From Candidatus Epulonipiscium sp. (GTDB lineage Bacteria > Bacillota > Clostridia > Lachnospirales > JAAYNZ01): 39,453 bases of DNA. The notes under the pieces are model-generated. The model searched no databases. It saw only the letters and a list, made by a program, of their open reading frames with translations, and was not told the origin of the DNA. The stretch's first letter is position 1. Every line of letters starts with the position of its first letter. Location of the stretch: positions 1 through 39,453 of the forward strand of contig JAAYSE010000018.1 in NCBI GenBank assembly GCA_012524135.1. Reading direction: 5' to 3'. Below, in pieces: positions 1-7,115 of the stretch. The position numbers were made by a program, and so were the translations under genes.

Positions 1-2
1 AT

Positions 3-206
3 AATCGAATAGAAGATAAACAGTACGAAGATATTGTAATATCTATGCGACAGGAGTTAAAGGATTGGTTTTATCAGTATGTAGATCCTAAGATAGATGG
101 AGCGCATGAAGGAGTAACAGGCATGGGGCAGCTACGACGTGCGGGCATCTATGCAGAAGGTAAGCCTGTCTATCCTCAACGAAGTAAAAATGTTGTTGAA
201 AAATAA
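3..206 (+). CDS. C-terminal fragment of a probable sulfatase-family hydrolase
   Basis: An open frame enters from the left edge and gives 67 residues ending in VVEK before TAA at 204-206. The segment around LKDWFYQYVDPKIDG followed by GVTGMGQ resembles the extreme C-terminus of alkaline-phosphatase-superfamily sulfatases, where a Trp-Phe-x-Tyr-Val-Asp-Pro stretch precedes a short Gly-rich tail. The catalytic Cys/Ser and metal ligands would lie upstream and are outside the window, so activity and substrate cannot be judged. It is followed at once by a strong hairpin terminator. The family call is from recognition of the tail only. Confidence 0.5.
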   Translation, partial: NRIEDKQYEDIVISMRQELKDWFYQYVDPKIDGAHEGVTGMGQLRRAGIYAEGKPVYPQRSKNVVEK

Positions 207-250
207 TATAAGGCGAGCTTAGAAAATAAATTGTCTAAGCTCGCCTTATA
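207..250. terminator. Bidirectional terminator between sulfatase fragment and CPBP gene
   Basis: A 17-bp perfect inverted repeat (207-223 with 234-250) around a 10-nt loop starts right after the stop codon of the left-edge gene. The arms end in AT-rich sequence, so it can serve both this gene and the convergent minus-strand CPBP gene, whose stop lies at 258. Confidence 0.85.
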
Positions 251-257
251 TATTTGA

Positions 258-1268
258 CTAGAACTTTAGTAAAAAAATCACTTCAATATATATGGAAACA
301 ACAACAAATATGCCAATAGAAATATATACAGGCCAGGTCATAATTTTTTCATGAGATAGTTTTTTTGTTATTATATTTTCTCCATTTATAGATTGGACGG
401 TATTTGAATCAGTAGCGTTATTTGCTTTTTTAAAGGGAAATAAAGAATACCAAGATTTATTATGATTTTTTGATAGATAGTAAAGCAATAAAAAAGCTAA
501 AGGTGTTGCAATGATGACCAAAGGAAGAATACTGACAATAGATATTAATTTATTTTGTAACGTTGGATTTGTTAAATCAGCTAGTTGATCAAGTTCATGA
601 GTTTTCATTGTCCATAAAGTGAATTGGGAAAGAAGTACTTGGCTTGAATTAATAGTAAAATGAGCAATCATACTAGAAAAAATGGAACCCGTGATTTCTA
701 CTAAATAAGTAAAAAGTATTCCCATAATAAAAGCATAAATAAATTGTTGAAAGTTCATATGCAATATACCAAAAAATAGGCCATTCATTAGAGCAGCTTT
801 TAGGATAGGAATATTTTTATAACCAGATAAAATAACTCCACGAAAGGCTAATTCTTCAAATAAAGCAGGTGTTATACCAATCATTAAAATCATTATACTT
901 AAAGGCATTTGTTTTAAATTTTCTAACATGGTATCAACAGGATTAGAAAAAAATAGATTGCCAATTCCTGAAATAAACATCATTAAGGGTTGGATTAGTA
1001 AAGCAAAAGCAATGATAAATAAAATACTTTTTATAGGTAAAGGATAGAAACGAAAAGTATCTTTTAGCTTTGTATCAGTAATCAATATATATAAAAGAGA
1101 AGGTATAAATAAAAATAAGATTTGTGGTAGTATAACTTGAATAGAATAGGGTATCGGTATGTTGATGATCATTAATAATCCACTAATAAGACTAAATAGT
1201 AAACTTCCAAGAATCCAAGTAATAATTAATATCATAGCAAATAAATTAGAACGAAAAACAGGTTTCAT
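258..1268 (-). CDS. CPBP family intramembrane metalloprotease (CAAX protease/Abi type)
   Basis: A polytopic membrane protein of 336 residues with roughly eight hydrophobic segments. The CPBP signature is complete: EELAFRG at 138-144 (EExxxR), His170 in the FGILH segment, and HFTIN at 203-207. These are the glutamates, histidines and asparagine that form the intramembrane active site in this family (Rce1, bacterial Abi proteins). Members process prenylated proteins in eukaryotes; bacterial members act in peptide processing, bacteriocin self-immunity or signalling, and the substrate here is unknown. The last hydrophobic helix (about 312-333) follows a polar linker. Start ATG has AAGGAGG nine bases upstream. 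It is a single gene, with no bacteriocin operon beside it. Confidence 0.85.
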   Translation of the reverse strand: MKPVFRSNLFAMILIITWILGSLLFSLISGLLMIINIPIPYSIQVILPQILFLFIPSLLYILITDTKLKDTFRFYPLPIKSILFIIAFALLIQPLMMFISGIGNLFFSNPVDTMLENLKQMPLSIMILMIGITPALFEELAFRGVILSGYKNIPILKAALMNGLFFGILHMNFQQFIYAFIMGILFTYLVEITGSIFSSMIAHFTINSSQVLLSQFTLWTMKTHELDQLADLTNPTLQNKLISIVSILPLVIIATPLAFLLLYYLSKNHNKSWYSLFPFKKANNATDSNTVQSINGENIITKKLSHEKIMTWPVYISIGIFVVVSIYIEVIFLLKF

Positions 1269-1445
1269 AAGTTAACCTCCTTTTGATATTATCTTTATTC
1301 TATCATAATAAAGGTGAATCTAAAAGAAAATATTTATGTATATTTTGCTATAAGCTACATACACTATTTTTAAAATAAATAGGGTGCTATTAGAAAATGA
1401 TTTTTGTATATTTATATACTAGAATATAAAAATTATAAAAAGGGG

Positions 1446-1474
1446 TTGCAAAAATTAATATATTGTAATATAAT
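1446..1474 (+). promoter_or_regulatory. SigA-type promoter of trxA
   Basis: TTGCAA at 1446-1451 and TATAAT at 1469-1474 are separated by 17 bases. The -10 is 42 bases from the trxA start and GAGGAGG lies at 1501-1507. Confidence 0.8.
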
Positions 1475-1515
1475 GATATTAAGAAATTTAGGATAAGAAA
1501 GAGGAGGAATCTATT

Positions 1516-1833
1516 ATGGCATTAGCATTTACAGATTCAAATTTTGAAAAAGAAGTATTGCAGTCAGATACACCTGTATTGGTAGATTTTTATGCAGATT
1601 GGTGTGGACCTTGTCGTATGATGGCACCTGTTATTGATGAGTTGGCTAAAGACTATGAAGGAAAAGCAAAAGTAGGTAAAATAAATGTTGATAAAAATGG
1701 AGACACAGCATCTAAATATGGTGTTATGAGTATTCCTACATTATTACTTATTAAAAATGGAAAGGTAGTAGATCAAATTGTAGGAGCAGTTCCTAAACAA
1801 CAATTATCACAACGAATAGAGGCTATATTATAA
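1516..1833 (+). CDS. trxA: Thioredoxin
   Basis: A 105-residue cytoplasmic protein-disulfide reductase. It has the classical active site WCGPC at 29-33 (redox cysteines 30 and 33) after VLVDFYADW, and the cis-proline loop at Ile73-Pro74-Thr75, with the normal length for a one-domain thioredoxin. It would pass electrons from a thioredoxin reductase to ribonucleotide reductase, peroxiredoxins and other targets; no reductase gene is in the window. It is monocistronic, with its own consensus promoter and a downstream terminator shared with the convergent permease gene. Confidence 0.95.
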   Translation: MALAFTDSNFEKEVLQSDTPVLVDFYADWCGPCRMMAPVIDELAKDYEGKAKVGKINVDKNGDTASKYGVMSIPTLLLIKNGKVVDQIVGAVPKQQLSQRIEAIL

Positions 1834-1850
1834 TAAATAGTAGACGACTT

Positions 1851-1896
1851 AAAGAAAAAGAGCGATAAGGATTATCCTTTATAGCTCTTTTTCTTT
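1851..1896. terminator. Bidirectional terminator between trxA and the AI-2E permease
   Basis: AAAGAAAAAGAGC (1851-1863) pairs with its complement at 1884-1896, with an inner GATAAGGA/TCCTTTAT pairing. Each arm supplies a T-rich tail for one direction. It overlaps the last codons of the minus-strand gene. Confidence 0.75.
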
Positions 1897-3063
1897 TGTT
1901 TCTATGTTTTTTCTTTCCACAAAACGTTTTAACATAGTGTATAAAACAGCAAAAATAGGAACACCTAAAAACATACCTAAGACGCCAAATAAGTATCCAA
2001 AAATGATAATGGAAAAAATCACCCAAAATGGACTTAATCCTGTGGATTCTCCTAAAATTTTTGGGCCTAGTACAATACCATCGAATTGTTGAAGAACAAA
2101 TATAAAAATAGCTAAGCCAAGAGCTTGGATAGGACTCCTAATTAATACAATAGCAATAGCAGGAATAGCCCCAATAAAAGGTCCAAAATAAGGGATCATA
2201 TTAGTAATACCAATAATAAAGCTAATTAATAAAGAATAAGGCATTTTCATGAATTGCAATCCAATAAAACAAAGAATTCCAATGATTAAAGAATCAATCA
2301 TTTTTCCTACAAAAAATCGTAAAAACATATCGTTGCTTTCTTTTCCTATAGAGATAATTTTTTTAGCTATAGCAGGACCTAAGAAGGCAAAGAGAATTTT
2401 TTTTAATCCTTCTATAAAATTTTCTTTATCATTTAATAAATAAAAAGAAATTACAAAACCAAGAACAATATTTAAAAGTCCAGAAGTTAAGGTCTTGGAA
2501 AACCCATAAATTGCGGGAACTAAATCACTGAGGATATTGGTAGAGGTATTAAATAAATGAGGTAAATTGTTATTGATAAATTCTTCAATAAAATATAGAT
2601 CAGACATTTCAGTGGAACCTGTCCAATGTTCTAGATGTTGTGTTAAGAATTCTGTAAGTCTAGTTAGTTCTGTAGGAATTCTACGAATTAAATCAGAAAT
2701 ACTACTTGCAATTTGAGGAAGTCCAAATATGAGCATAATGCTAATAAAGCCAATAACGATCAGATACATTACTATAATAGAGAGAATTCGGCGAAGTTTA
2801 GAGGATTGCTTTTTTTCCCTAATAGTATGTAAAACTTTTGTTTCAATCCAATTAACACCAGGACTTAATAAATAAGCGATAAAAATACCATAAAGAATAG
2901 GGGCTAAAATTTTAGTAATTTTATTAAAGCCAAGAGCGATAGAAGACCAATTGCCTAATATTTTTTCAAATAAAATACTTGATATAATAGTTAAAAAGGC
3001 ATAAAAGCTAATAATGAAATATTTATGATTCCATTCAATACGGCGAATTGTAAGCACCTCCAA
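1879..3063 (-). CDS. AI-2E family transporter (PerM/YtvI-like permease)
   Basis: A membrane protein of up to 394 residues with the AI-2E exporter layout: two N-terminal hydrophobic helices, a polar amphipathic central region (about 110-190), then five or more C-terminal helices including the family-typical GxTNMIPYFGPFIG segment and a LGPKILGESTGLSPFWV segment. Members have been linked to autoinducer-2 export, Na+/H+ antiport and sporulation; substrate here is unknown. The largest frame starts at TTG 3063, but no ribosome site precedes it; the best Shine-Dalgarno (GGAGGTG, 3061-3055) lies inside the first codons and points to ATT at 3048, giving 389 residues. A second paralogue, ytvI, lies at 5473. 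Confidence 0.85.
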   Translation of the reverse strand: MEVLTIRRIEWNHKYFIISFYAFLTIISSILFEKILGNWSSIALGFNKITKILAPILYGIFIAYLLSPGVNWIETKVLHTIREKKQSSKLRRILSIIVMYLIVIGFISIMLIFGLPQIASSISDLIRRIPTELTRLTEFLTQHLEHWTGSTEMSDLYFIEEFINNNLPHLFNTSTNILSDLVPAIYGFSKTLTSGLLNIVLGFVISFYLLNDKENFIEGLKKILFAFLGPAIAKKIISIGKESNDMFLRFFVGKMIDSLIIGILCFIGLQFMKMPYSLLISFIIGITNMIPYFGPFIGAIPAIAIVLIRSPIQALGLAIFIFVLQQFDGIVLGPKILGESTGLSPFWVIFSIIIFGYLFGVLGMFLGVPIFAVLYTMLKRFVERKNIETKEKEL

Positions 3064-3086
3064 GAGTATATTTTTCGTCTGATACT

Positions 3087-3115
3087 ATCATAATATACCT
3101 TTGTTTTTTTGTCTA
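3087..3115 (-). promoter_or_regulatory. Promoter of the AI-2E permease gene
   Basis: Reading the minus strand, TAGACA (3115-3110) and TATGAT (3092-3087) are spaced by 17 bases. Transcription would begin near 3080, leaving about 20-30 bases of leader before the start region. Confidence 0.65.
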
Positions 3116-3435
3116 TATATAATATCTAGAGGGAGTATTATTTTTAGTTTCATTTCTTCTATGTTGAATATATAGGAGACTTTTTTTAAGATTCATGCAT
3201 TATATATTCCAATAATAGAATTTTATATACGGATACAAGAAAATGTATAATAGCCTTACTTAGTATATTGAATTGAAAATATTAAGTTTTGAAAAAGAAA
3301 GGGATATAATAATAGAAGAAGGGATAGAGTATATAAAGAAGTGTTTAGAAAAGATAAGGTTTTTAAAGAAATAGAGAATAAAAAAAAATTTGTCATTATT
3401 TTTTCAAAATATAATATAATAAGAAGTAAGAAAGG
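3116..3435. other. AT-rich intergenic stretch without a recognised gene
   Basis: No open frame with a convincing start and ribosome site was seen on either strand. Purine-rich plus-strand sequence from about 3290 to 3430 contains TATAAT twice (3410-3415 and 3415-3420) downstream of TTGTCA at 3390; the spacings (14 or 19) are poor, so a plus-strand promoter is only possible. Confidence 0.4.
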
Positions 3436-3464
3436 TTATAGGAGAGCTGCCATCTCTCCTATAA
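3436..3464. terminator. Hairpin downstream of the 44-codon gene
   Basis: TTATAGGAGAG (3436-3446) pairs perfectly with 3454-3464 around a 7-nt loop. On the minus strand a pyrimidine-rich tail follows, so it probably ends transcription of the small gene at 3480-3614. It could instead be the 5' stem of a plus-strand RNA. Confidence 0.55.
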
Positions 3465-3479
3465 TCTAGGTATTAAGTA

Positions 3480-3614
3480 TTAATCTTGTTTTGAGAGCTC
3501 TTCTTTTTTAGAGGAGTTCTTTTTGTTTTGTTTGGTCATATGAAAAGTTATCGTGGTGATAAGAAAATTAAGTAAGGATGTTAAAAACTTTAAAACTCCT
3601 TCTAATGTTGCCAT
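3480..3614 (-). CDS. Small hydrophobic peptide, 44 residues, unrecognised
   Basis: ATG at 3614 has a near-perfect AGGAGGTGA site five bases upstream, which strongly supports translation. The product begins MATLEGVLKFL, has one hydrophobic helix (about residues 5-25), then a strongly polar Lys/Ser/Glu tail ending KQD. The shape, one membrane helix plus charged tail, is that of small membrane peptides, including type I toxin or holin-like peptides, but no family is recognised and function is not assigned. A promoter candidate lies at 3685-3713, the roughly 60-nt leader has a short hairpin (3636-3649), and a hairpin follows the stop. It sits beside phage-type relics, so it may be part of the same decayed element. 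Confidence 0.6.
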   Translation of the reverse strand: MATLEGVLKFLTSLLNFLITTITFHMTKQNKKNSSKKEELSKQD

Positions 3615-3684
3615 TGTTTCACCTCCTATCGTTACAACTCTTATGAGTTTGTCCACTAGGAAGTAAATAGGCTTGTTTGGTTTG

Positions 3685-3713
3685 AGTATAGATTAGAAAA
3701 GTAGAGATGTCCT
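3685..3713 (-). promoter_or_regulatory. Candidate promoter of the 44-codon gene
   Basis: Reading minus: AGGACA (3713-3708), 17-base spacer, TATACT (3690-3685). The -10 matches 5 of 6 and the -35 matches 4 of 6 consensus positions. Confidence 0.45.
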
Positions 3714-3727
3714 CATTCTAGTATATG

Positions 3728-3757
3728 AAATAGGAATATGATTATTCCTATTTTTTA
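3728..3757 (+). terminator. Intrinsic terminator facing plus, with no recognised gene before it
   Basis: AAATAGGAAT (3728-3737) pairs with 3744-3753, and T residues continue to 3756. No plus-strand gene lies upstream, so it either ends an unannotated RNA antisense to the 44-codon gene or is a relic. Confidence 0.5.
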
Positions 3758-3771
3758 ACAAATATTAATTT

Positions 3772-3888
3772 TTAAATGGTTCTATTTGACAATCCTTTCA
3801 TTTTATTAAAAGTGAATTGGACTTGTTCAGGTCTTATATCCTTTAGATACACATGCCCGAGATAAGGAATGATATATAAATCTAACAT
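3772..3888 (-). pseudogene. Relic of a tyrosine recombinase (integrase) core-binding domain
   Basis: On the minus strand a 38-residue frame reads IIPYLGHVYLKDIRPEQVQ, then FNKMKGLSNRTI and a stop. The pattern of Pro-x-Leu-Gly, Leu-x-x-Ile-x-Pro-x-x-Val-Gln, then a Gly-Leu-Ser-x-x-Thr segment is that of the N-terminal SAM-like DNA-binding domain of phage and Tn916-type integrases. The catalytic R-H-R-Y domain and the N-terminus are absent. It overlaps, in another frame, the end of the small gene at 3827-3967, indicating that a deletion joined two genes. No ribosome site precedes it; it is not expected to make a product. Confidence 0.6.
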
Positions 3889-3967
3889 CTTTCAATTCCG
3901 ATTGAATATCTTGTAAATCAACATATATCTTTTTAAGCAAATTATATATTGTATCTTCACTGTTCAT
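3827..3967 (-). CDS. Truncated coiled-coil ORF, 46 residues
   Basis: ATG at 3967 is preceded by AAGGAGA at correct spacing, so this start is preferred to an upstream in-frame ATG at 4021. The first 29 residues (MNSEDTIYNLL... ending SELKDVR) form an amphipathic Leu/Ile heptad pattern like the N-terminus of small clostridial coiled-coil proteins of unknown function. The remaining 17 residues look unrelated and are read from DNA that, in another frame, is integrase-like. It is therefore probably a gene cut by deletion and running into the integrase relic until a chance stop. Function unknown. Confidence 0.45.
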   Translation of the reverse strand: MNSEDTIYNLLKKIYVDLQDIQSELKDVRFIYHSLSRACVSKGYKT

Positions 3968-4214
3968 ATGTAGTCTCCTTTTTAATGAATTAAAGTATTT
4001 AGACGATACGTATAACGACAAATGATACGAAAAAAATGTATTAAAGTAGAAAGGGAACGATGGAAGACAGTAAAAAAGAGATGTTACAGTATCAGATTGG
4101 ATGTATTGAATTTTTTATTATTTAAATTTAGATTGGTTGAATTGATTTCTAGTTTAGTGAAAAGATAAAGATAGTGTAAGAAATTATAAATAGATCAAAA
4201 GGAGGATTAGGAAA

Positions 4215-4649
4215 GTGTCCAATAACTCAGAAGTCATGAAAGCACTTAACCAACTTTTACAAGGAGAATATATGGCAGTAGATAGTTTTAACAATTTTAT
4301 ATCTAGATTAAAAGATGAAAATGCGAAAAAGATTTTTCAAGAGATTCAAAAGCAACATAGAGAAAATATTGATAAGTTAGCGAATTATATACAACATATA
4401 GGAGGACAGCCAGATGAAAATCTTGGTATGAAGGGTACAATGGGAGAAATGATGCTCAATATGGAGTTAGGGCCTGAAACAGATACGAATGAAATTATTA
4501 AAAAAGCCATTGAAGGAGAAACGAAAGGAGTTAATATGGCTGAAAAAGTATTAAGAGGCAATCTAGATGATAAATCAAGGGATATTGCAGGTGAAATATT
4601 AAAAAAGGATAGAACGTCTATAGAGAAACTAAAAAGTTTTAAATTATAA
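4215..4649 (+). CDS. Ferritin-like four-helix protein (DUF2383-type)
   Basis: A 144-residue, all-helical, soluble protein starting at GTG with AGGAGG nine bases upstream. Two helix pairs each carry acidic residues and histidine in ferritin-like positions: Glu18, Glu43 and His48 in the first pair, Glu100, Glu102, Glu127 and Asp132 in the second. Proteins of this kind occur in spore-formers and resemble bacterioferritin/DUF892 proteins; a role in metal handling or stress is possible but not shown. It is a single gene followed by a hairpin terminator, and lies between phage-type relics without clearly belonging to them. Confidence 0.65.
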   Translation: MSNNSEVMKALNQLLQGEYMAVDSFNNFISRLKDENAKKIFQEIQKQHRENIDKLANYIQHIGGQPDENLGMKGTMGEMMLNMELGPETDTNEIIKKAIEGETKGVNMAEKVLRGNLDDKSRDIAGEILKKDRTSIEKLKSFKL

Positions 4650-4710
4650 TAGGGTTTAAATAAAAGGTTTTTCAATCAAAAGCAAATAAATAAGTGGTAT
4701 GTAATTAAGA

Positions 4711-4758
4711 AAAAACAGTCAGAAAAAAGATTTTATATTCTTATTCTTGACTGTTTTT
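4711..4758 (+). terminator. Terminator of the ferritin-like gene
   Basis: AAAAACAGTCA (4711-4721) pairs with 4748-4758; the distal arm ends in five T. The apical part is AT-rich and partly paired. It can also work on the minus strand. Confidence 0.7.
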
Positions 4759-4863
4759 GAAATTTAGTATGATAAACAGCTTGAGTAAAGATTATTATTC
4801 GGTTTTTTGATTCAGGGTATTGCTTTCATTATTTTTAATTATACAACGTTAAAGGGTGATGAT

Positions 4864-4962
4864 ATGGCAAGACCAAGTAAAATAGAGAAACACGGATTGC
4901 AGGATAAAGTAATAGAACTACCACGTAACACTATATTTCTTCATGGAAAAGCTTTGGTTTAA
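4864..4962 (+). pseudogene. Truncated phage-type ORF (terminase-small-subunit/DUF3486-like N-terminus)
   Basis: ATG 4864, preceded by AAAGGGTGATG, opens a 32-residue frame beginning MARPSKIEKHGLQDKVIEL. This opening is characteristic of phage-associated helix-turn-helix proteins such as DUF3486 or small terminase subunits, which normally run well over 100 residues. After about residue 19 the likeness stops and the frame ends at TAA 4960. It is read as a decayed fragment, not a complete gene. It lies on the 3' side of tRNA-Lys, where integrated elements usually sit. Confidence 0.5.
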
Positions 4963-5007
4963 AAGGAAGAATTATTTTCTTCATAAGAGAAATAAATAAG
5001 GACAAAA

Positions 5008-5041
5008 AATAATCACCCTGCCTGACCGCAGGGTGATTATT
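5008..5041. terminator. Strong terminator downstream of tRNA-Lys
   Basis: A 14-bp perfect stem (5008-5021 with 5028-5041), loop CTGACC. On the minus strand it is followed by T-rich sequence, fitting termination of the tRNA-Lys transcript; it can also stop plus-strand reading from the phage relic. Confidence 0.8.
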
Positions 5042-5097
5042 GATTAAATAATAATTTATCTATTAAAACCGTAGTCTAAGAGCCTTTGTTTAATTGA

Positions 5098-5170
5098 TGC
5101 GCCCTCAGGGATTCGAACCCTGGGCCCACTGATTAAGAGTCAGTTGCTCTGCCAACTGAGCTAAGGGCGC
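5098..5170 (-). tRNA. tRNA-Lys (anticodon CTT)
   Basis: Read on the minus strand, the 73-nt gene folds as a complete cloverleaf: acceptor GCGCCCT/AGGGCGC, D-stem GCTC/GAGC, anticodon stem ACTGA/TCAGT with loop CTCTTAA (anticodon CTT, Lys), T-stem CAGGG/CCCTG with TTCGAAT loop, discriminator A. The 3' CCA is not encoded, so the product depends on the CCA-adding enzyme encoded at 12726. Phage-type relics lie on its 3' side; no direct repeat of the tRNA 3' end was seen in the window. Confidence 0.97.
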
Positions 5171-5207
5171 ATAATATAAATGAATATTAGTTTTAACCAA
5201 CGCTTCT

Positions 5208-5236
5208 ATAATATCATGTTTTCATAGAAAGATCAA
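5208..5236 (-). promoter_or_regulatory. Promoter of tRNA-Lys
   Basis: On the minus strand TTGATC (5236-5231), a 17-base spacer and TATTAT (5213-5208) preceded by TGA, an extended -10. It lies about 38 bases before the tRNA. Confidence 0.75.
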
Positions 5237-5330
5237 TATATTTTTTTAAAAATCGACAAAAATTTAATTTATTCTTGTATCATGATTTTTTATATTAATA
5301 ATAAGGATAAATTAAACAATTGATTTTATA

Positions 5331-5358
5331 TTGGAATAAAGGAACACTGTGATATAAT
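5331..5358 (+). promoter_or_regulatory. Promoter of ytvI
   Basis: TTGGAA (5331-5336), 16-base spacer, TATAAT (5353-5358) with TG one base upstream (extended -10). The leader to the start codon is about 110 bases and contains a short AAAGTC/GACTTT hairpin at 5399-5415. The rest of 5171-5472 shows nothing else recognisable. Confidence 0.65.
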
Positions 5359-5472
5359 ATACTATAAGATGTAAAATATAAATGAAATATTTAAATTCAA
5401 AGTCGGCCAGACTTTAGAATGAATTATATCGTATATTCTTATAAACGTTACGTAAGAAAGTAGGGGTGTAAA

Positions 5473-6543
5473 ATGAATCAGTTTATACAAAAATACAAAC
5501 AGTCTTTGAAACAAATAGGACTTTTTACAGTATCTATTTTTGTTCTTTATTTGGTATTCATAAAGTGTTTTACATATATTGCCCCTTTTTTTATTGCATG
5601 GGTCTTATCTTTAATATTAGATCCTATAGTACGTTTTTTGCAAAAAAAATTAAAATTTCCTAGAGTGTTAGCTACGTTGGTTTCTATTTTTATTGGCTTA
5701 GGAGTTGTTGGTTTAGCTGGTACAGGAATTGTAATGCGATTAATTAAGGAGGCAGTACAGTTTACTCGTGAATTACCTTATCACATAGAAAGTATTCAAA
5801 TAATTATTGAAAAATGGATTGGAAAAACTCAGAATTTTTACATAACGCTTCCTACATCCATACAAGATGTACTAAAAAATAGTATTAAAAGTGTGATTAC
5901 TACTATCACTTCTGCCGTAGGGCCAGGAGTTGGCAAAGGTTCTATTAGTATTGTATCTTTTGTACCTAATTTTTTGGTTGTCTTTTTTATTACTTTAATA
6001 TCTTTATTCTTTTTTAGTTATGATCGTGAAAAAATTCATACCTTTATGTATAAACAGATACCAAAATCTTGGCTTAGTACCTATGGATTATTAAAAAAAG
6101 CAATGGTAGGAGCGTTATTTGGATATGCAAAAGCACAGTTAACATTAATGATTTTTGTTATGTTAATTTGTATTATTGGGCTAACTATTGTCGGTTATGA
6201 ATATTCATTATTTTTAGGGGTATTGATTGGATTTTTAGATGCACTTCCTTTTATTGGTACAGGAGCGGTTTTAATTCCTTGGGCAATATGGAAAGGACTG
6301 ATGGGGGATATTCCTTATGCATTTGGTCTTGCTATTACTTATGCTTCTGTTGTTGTTGTAAGACAATTATTAGAACCAAAGATATTAAGTCATCATATCG
6401 GACTTTATCCTTTAGTAACAATAATGTCTATGTATATTGGAGCAAAAGTTTTAGGAGTTGCAGGGATTATTTTAGGGCCTATTTTTGTGATTATTATTAA
6501 AACATTACAGGAGATTCAACTATTACCACAGTGGAAACAATAG
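5473..6543 (+). CDS. ytvI: YtvI-type sporulation integral membrane protein (AI-2E family)
   Basis: A 356-residue member of the AI-2E/PerM family and a distant paralogue of the gene at 1879. Hydrophobic helices at about 13-50 and 60-90, a polar central amphipathic stretch (95-150), then helices from about 155 to the end, including GFLDALPFIGTG and LGLYPLV-like segments typical of YtvI. In Bacillus the homologue is a sporulation-associated membrane protein of unknown biochemical role. The start has a weak GGGGTG site. It lies 23 bases before the NfeD-like gene and may be co-transcribed with it and flotillin. Confidence 0.8.
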   Translation: MNQFIQKYKQSLKQIGLFTVSIFVLYLVFIKCFTYIAPFFIAWVLSLILDPIVRFLQKKLKFPRVLATLVSIFIGLGVVGLAGTGIVMRLIKEAVQFTRELPYHIESIQIIIEKWIGKTQNFYITLPTSIQDVLKNSIKSVITTITSAVGPGVGKGSISIVSFVPNFLVVFFITLISLFFFSYDREKIHTFMYKQIPKSWLSTYGLLKKAMVGALFGYAKAQLTLMIFVMLICIIGLTIVGYEYSLFLGVLIGFLDALPFIGTGAVLIPWAIWKGLMGDIPYAFGLAITYASVVVVRQLLEPKILSHHIGLYPLVTIMSMYIGAKVLGVAGIILGPIFVIIIKTLQEIQLLPQWKQ

Positions 6544-6566
6544 GCTTATAGGGGGGAGGTAGTACG

Positions 6567-7103
6567 ATGTTAAAGCTTTTTAATATTTGTTTTGGAGTAG
6601 GAGTTGGATTTACAGTTTTATCTTTTATAGCAGGTCAGGTATTTGATTTTTTAGGCTTGGATGGAATTACAGATATAGAATTGGATGCAGATTGGTTTGG
6701 CTTTGGTATATCTCCTCTAAAACCTGTCATCATCGCTGCTTTTATTACCGTTTTTGGAGGAGTTGGGATTATTTTAACACACAAAGAGTTTCCGCTGTAT
6801 GCAACCATTACTATTGCCCTTGGATTGGGAGTTATTATTAGTGCATTACTTTATCGTTTTGTCATTGTTCCTCTTAATAAAGCACAAAATACTAGTACAG
6901 TTACACAACAATCTTTGATTGGTCATATGGGTAAAGTAACATTGAGTATGTCACAAGAACAAATGGGACGTATTTCGTATGTTGTGAATGGAAACATCTA
7001 CTCAGCACCAGCAAAATCATATCAAGGGGAACAATTGCAAATAGGTGATCAGGTCATTATTACTGATATTCACCAAAATATATTTTATGTAAAACGTAGA
7101 TAA
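6567..7103 (+). CDS. NfeD/YuaF-type membrane protein, partner of flotillin
   Basis: A 178-residue membrane protein: helices at about 5-25, 52-70 and 80-102, then a soluble beta-rich C-terminal domain (about 115-178; LIGHMGKVT, GNIYSAPAKS, IGDQVIITDI) with the OB fold of NfeD proteins. In Bacillus subtilis, YuaF is encoded immediately before flotillin FloT/YuaG and helps organise membrane microdomains; the same order is found here with a 12-base gap. The short form lacks the serine-protease domain of long NfeD proteins. GGGGGAGG lies just upstream of the start. Confidence 0.85.
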   Translation: MLKLFNICFGVGVGFTVLSFIAGQVFDFLGLDGITDIELDADWFGFGISPLKPVIIAAFITVFGGVGIILTHKEFPLYATITIALGLGVIISALLYRFVIVPLNKAQNTSTVTQQSLIGHMGKVTLSMSQEQMGRISYVVNGNIYSAPAKSYQGEQLQIGDQVIITDIHQNIFYVKRR

Positions 7104-7115
7104 AGGAGGAAGGGT

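Noticed and set aside
3787-3815. TTGACA on the plus strand at 3787 as a promoter
   Set aside because: No acceptable -10 hexamer at 16-18 bases.
4060-4125. 21-codon plus-strand ORF (starts MEDSKKEMLQ) before the ferritin-like gene
   Set aside because: A weak AAGGGAA site is present, but the frame is very short, ends in an AT-rich run and has no recognised relative; it may be another relic but cannot be supported as a gene.
4385-4675. 96-codon minus-strand ORF opposite the ferritin-like gene
   Set aside because: No ribosome site; the plus strand has GTG with AGGAGG and a coherent four-helix protein.
3827-5170. CRISPR array or intact prophage near tRNA-Lys
   Set aside because: No regular spaced repeats, no complete phage gene and no tRNA 3'-end duplication were seen; only fragments are supported.
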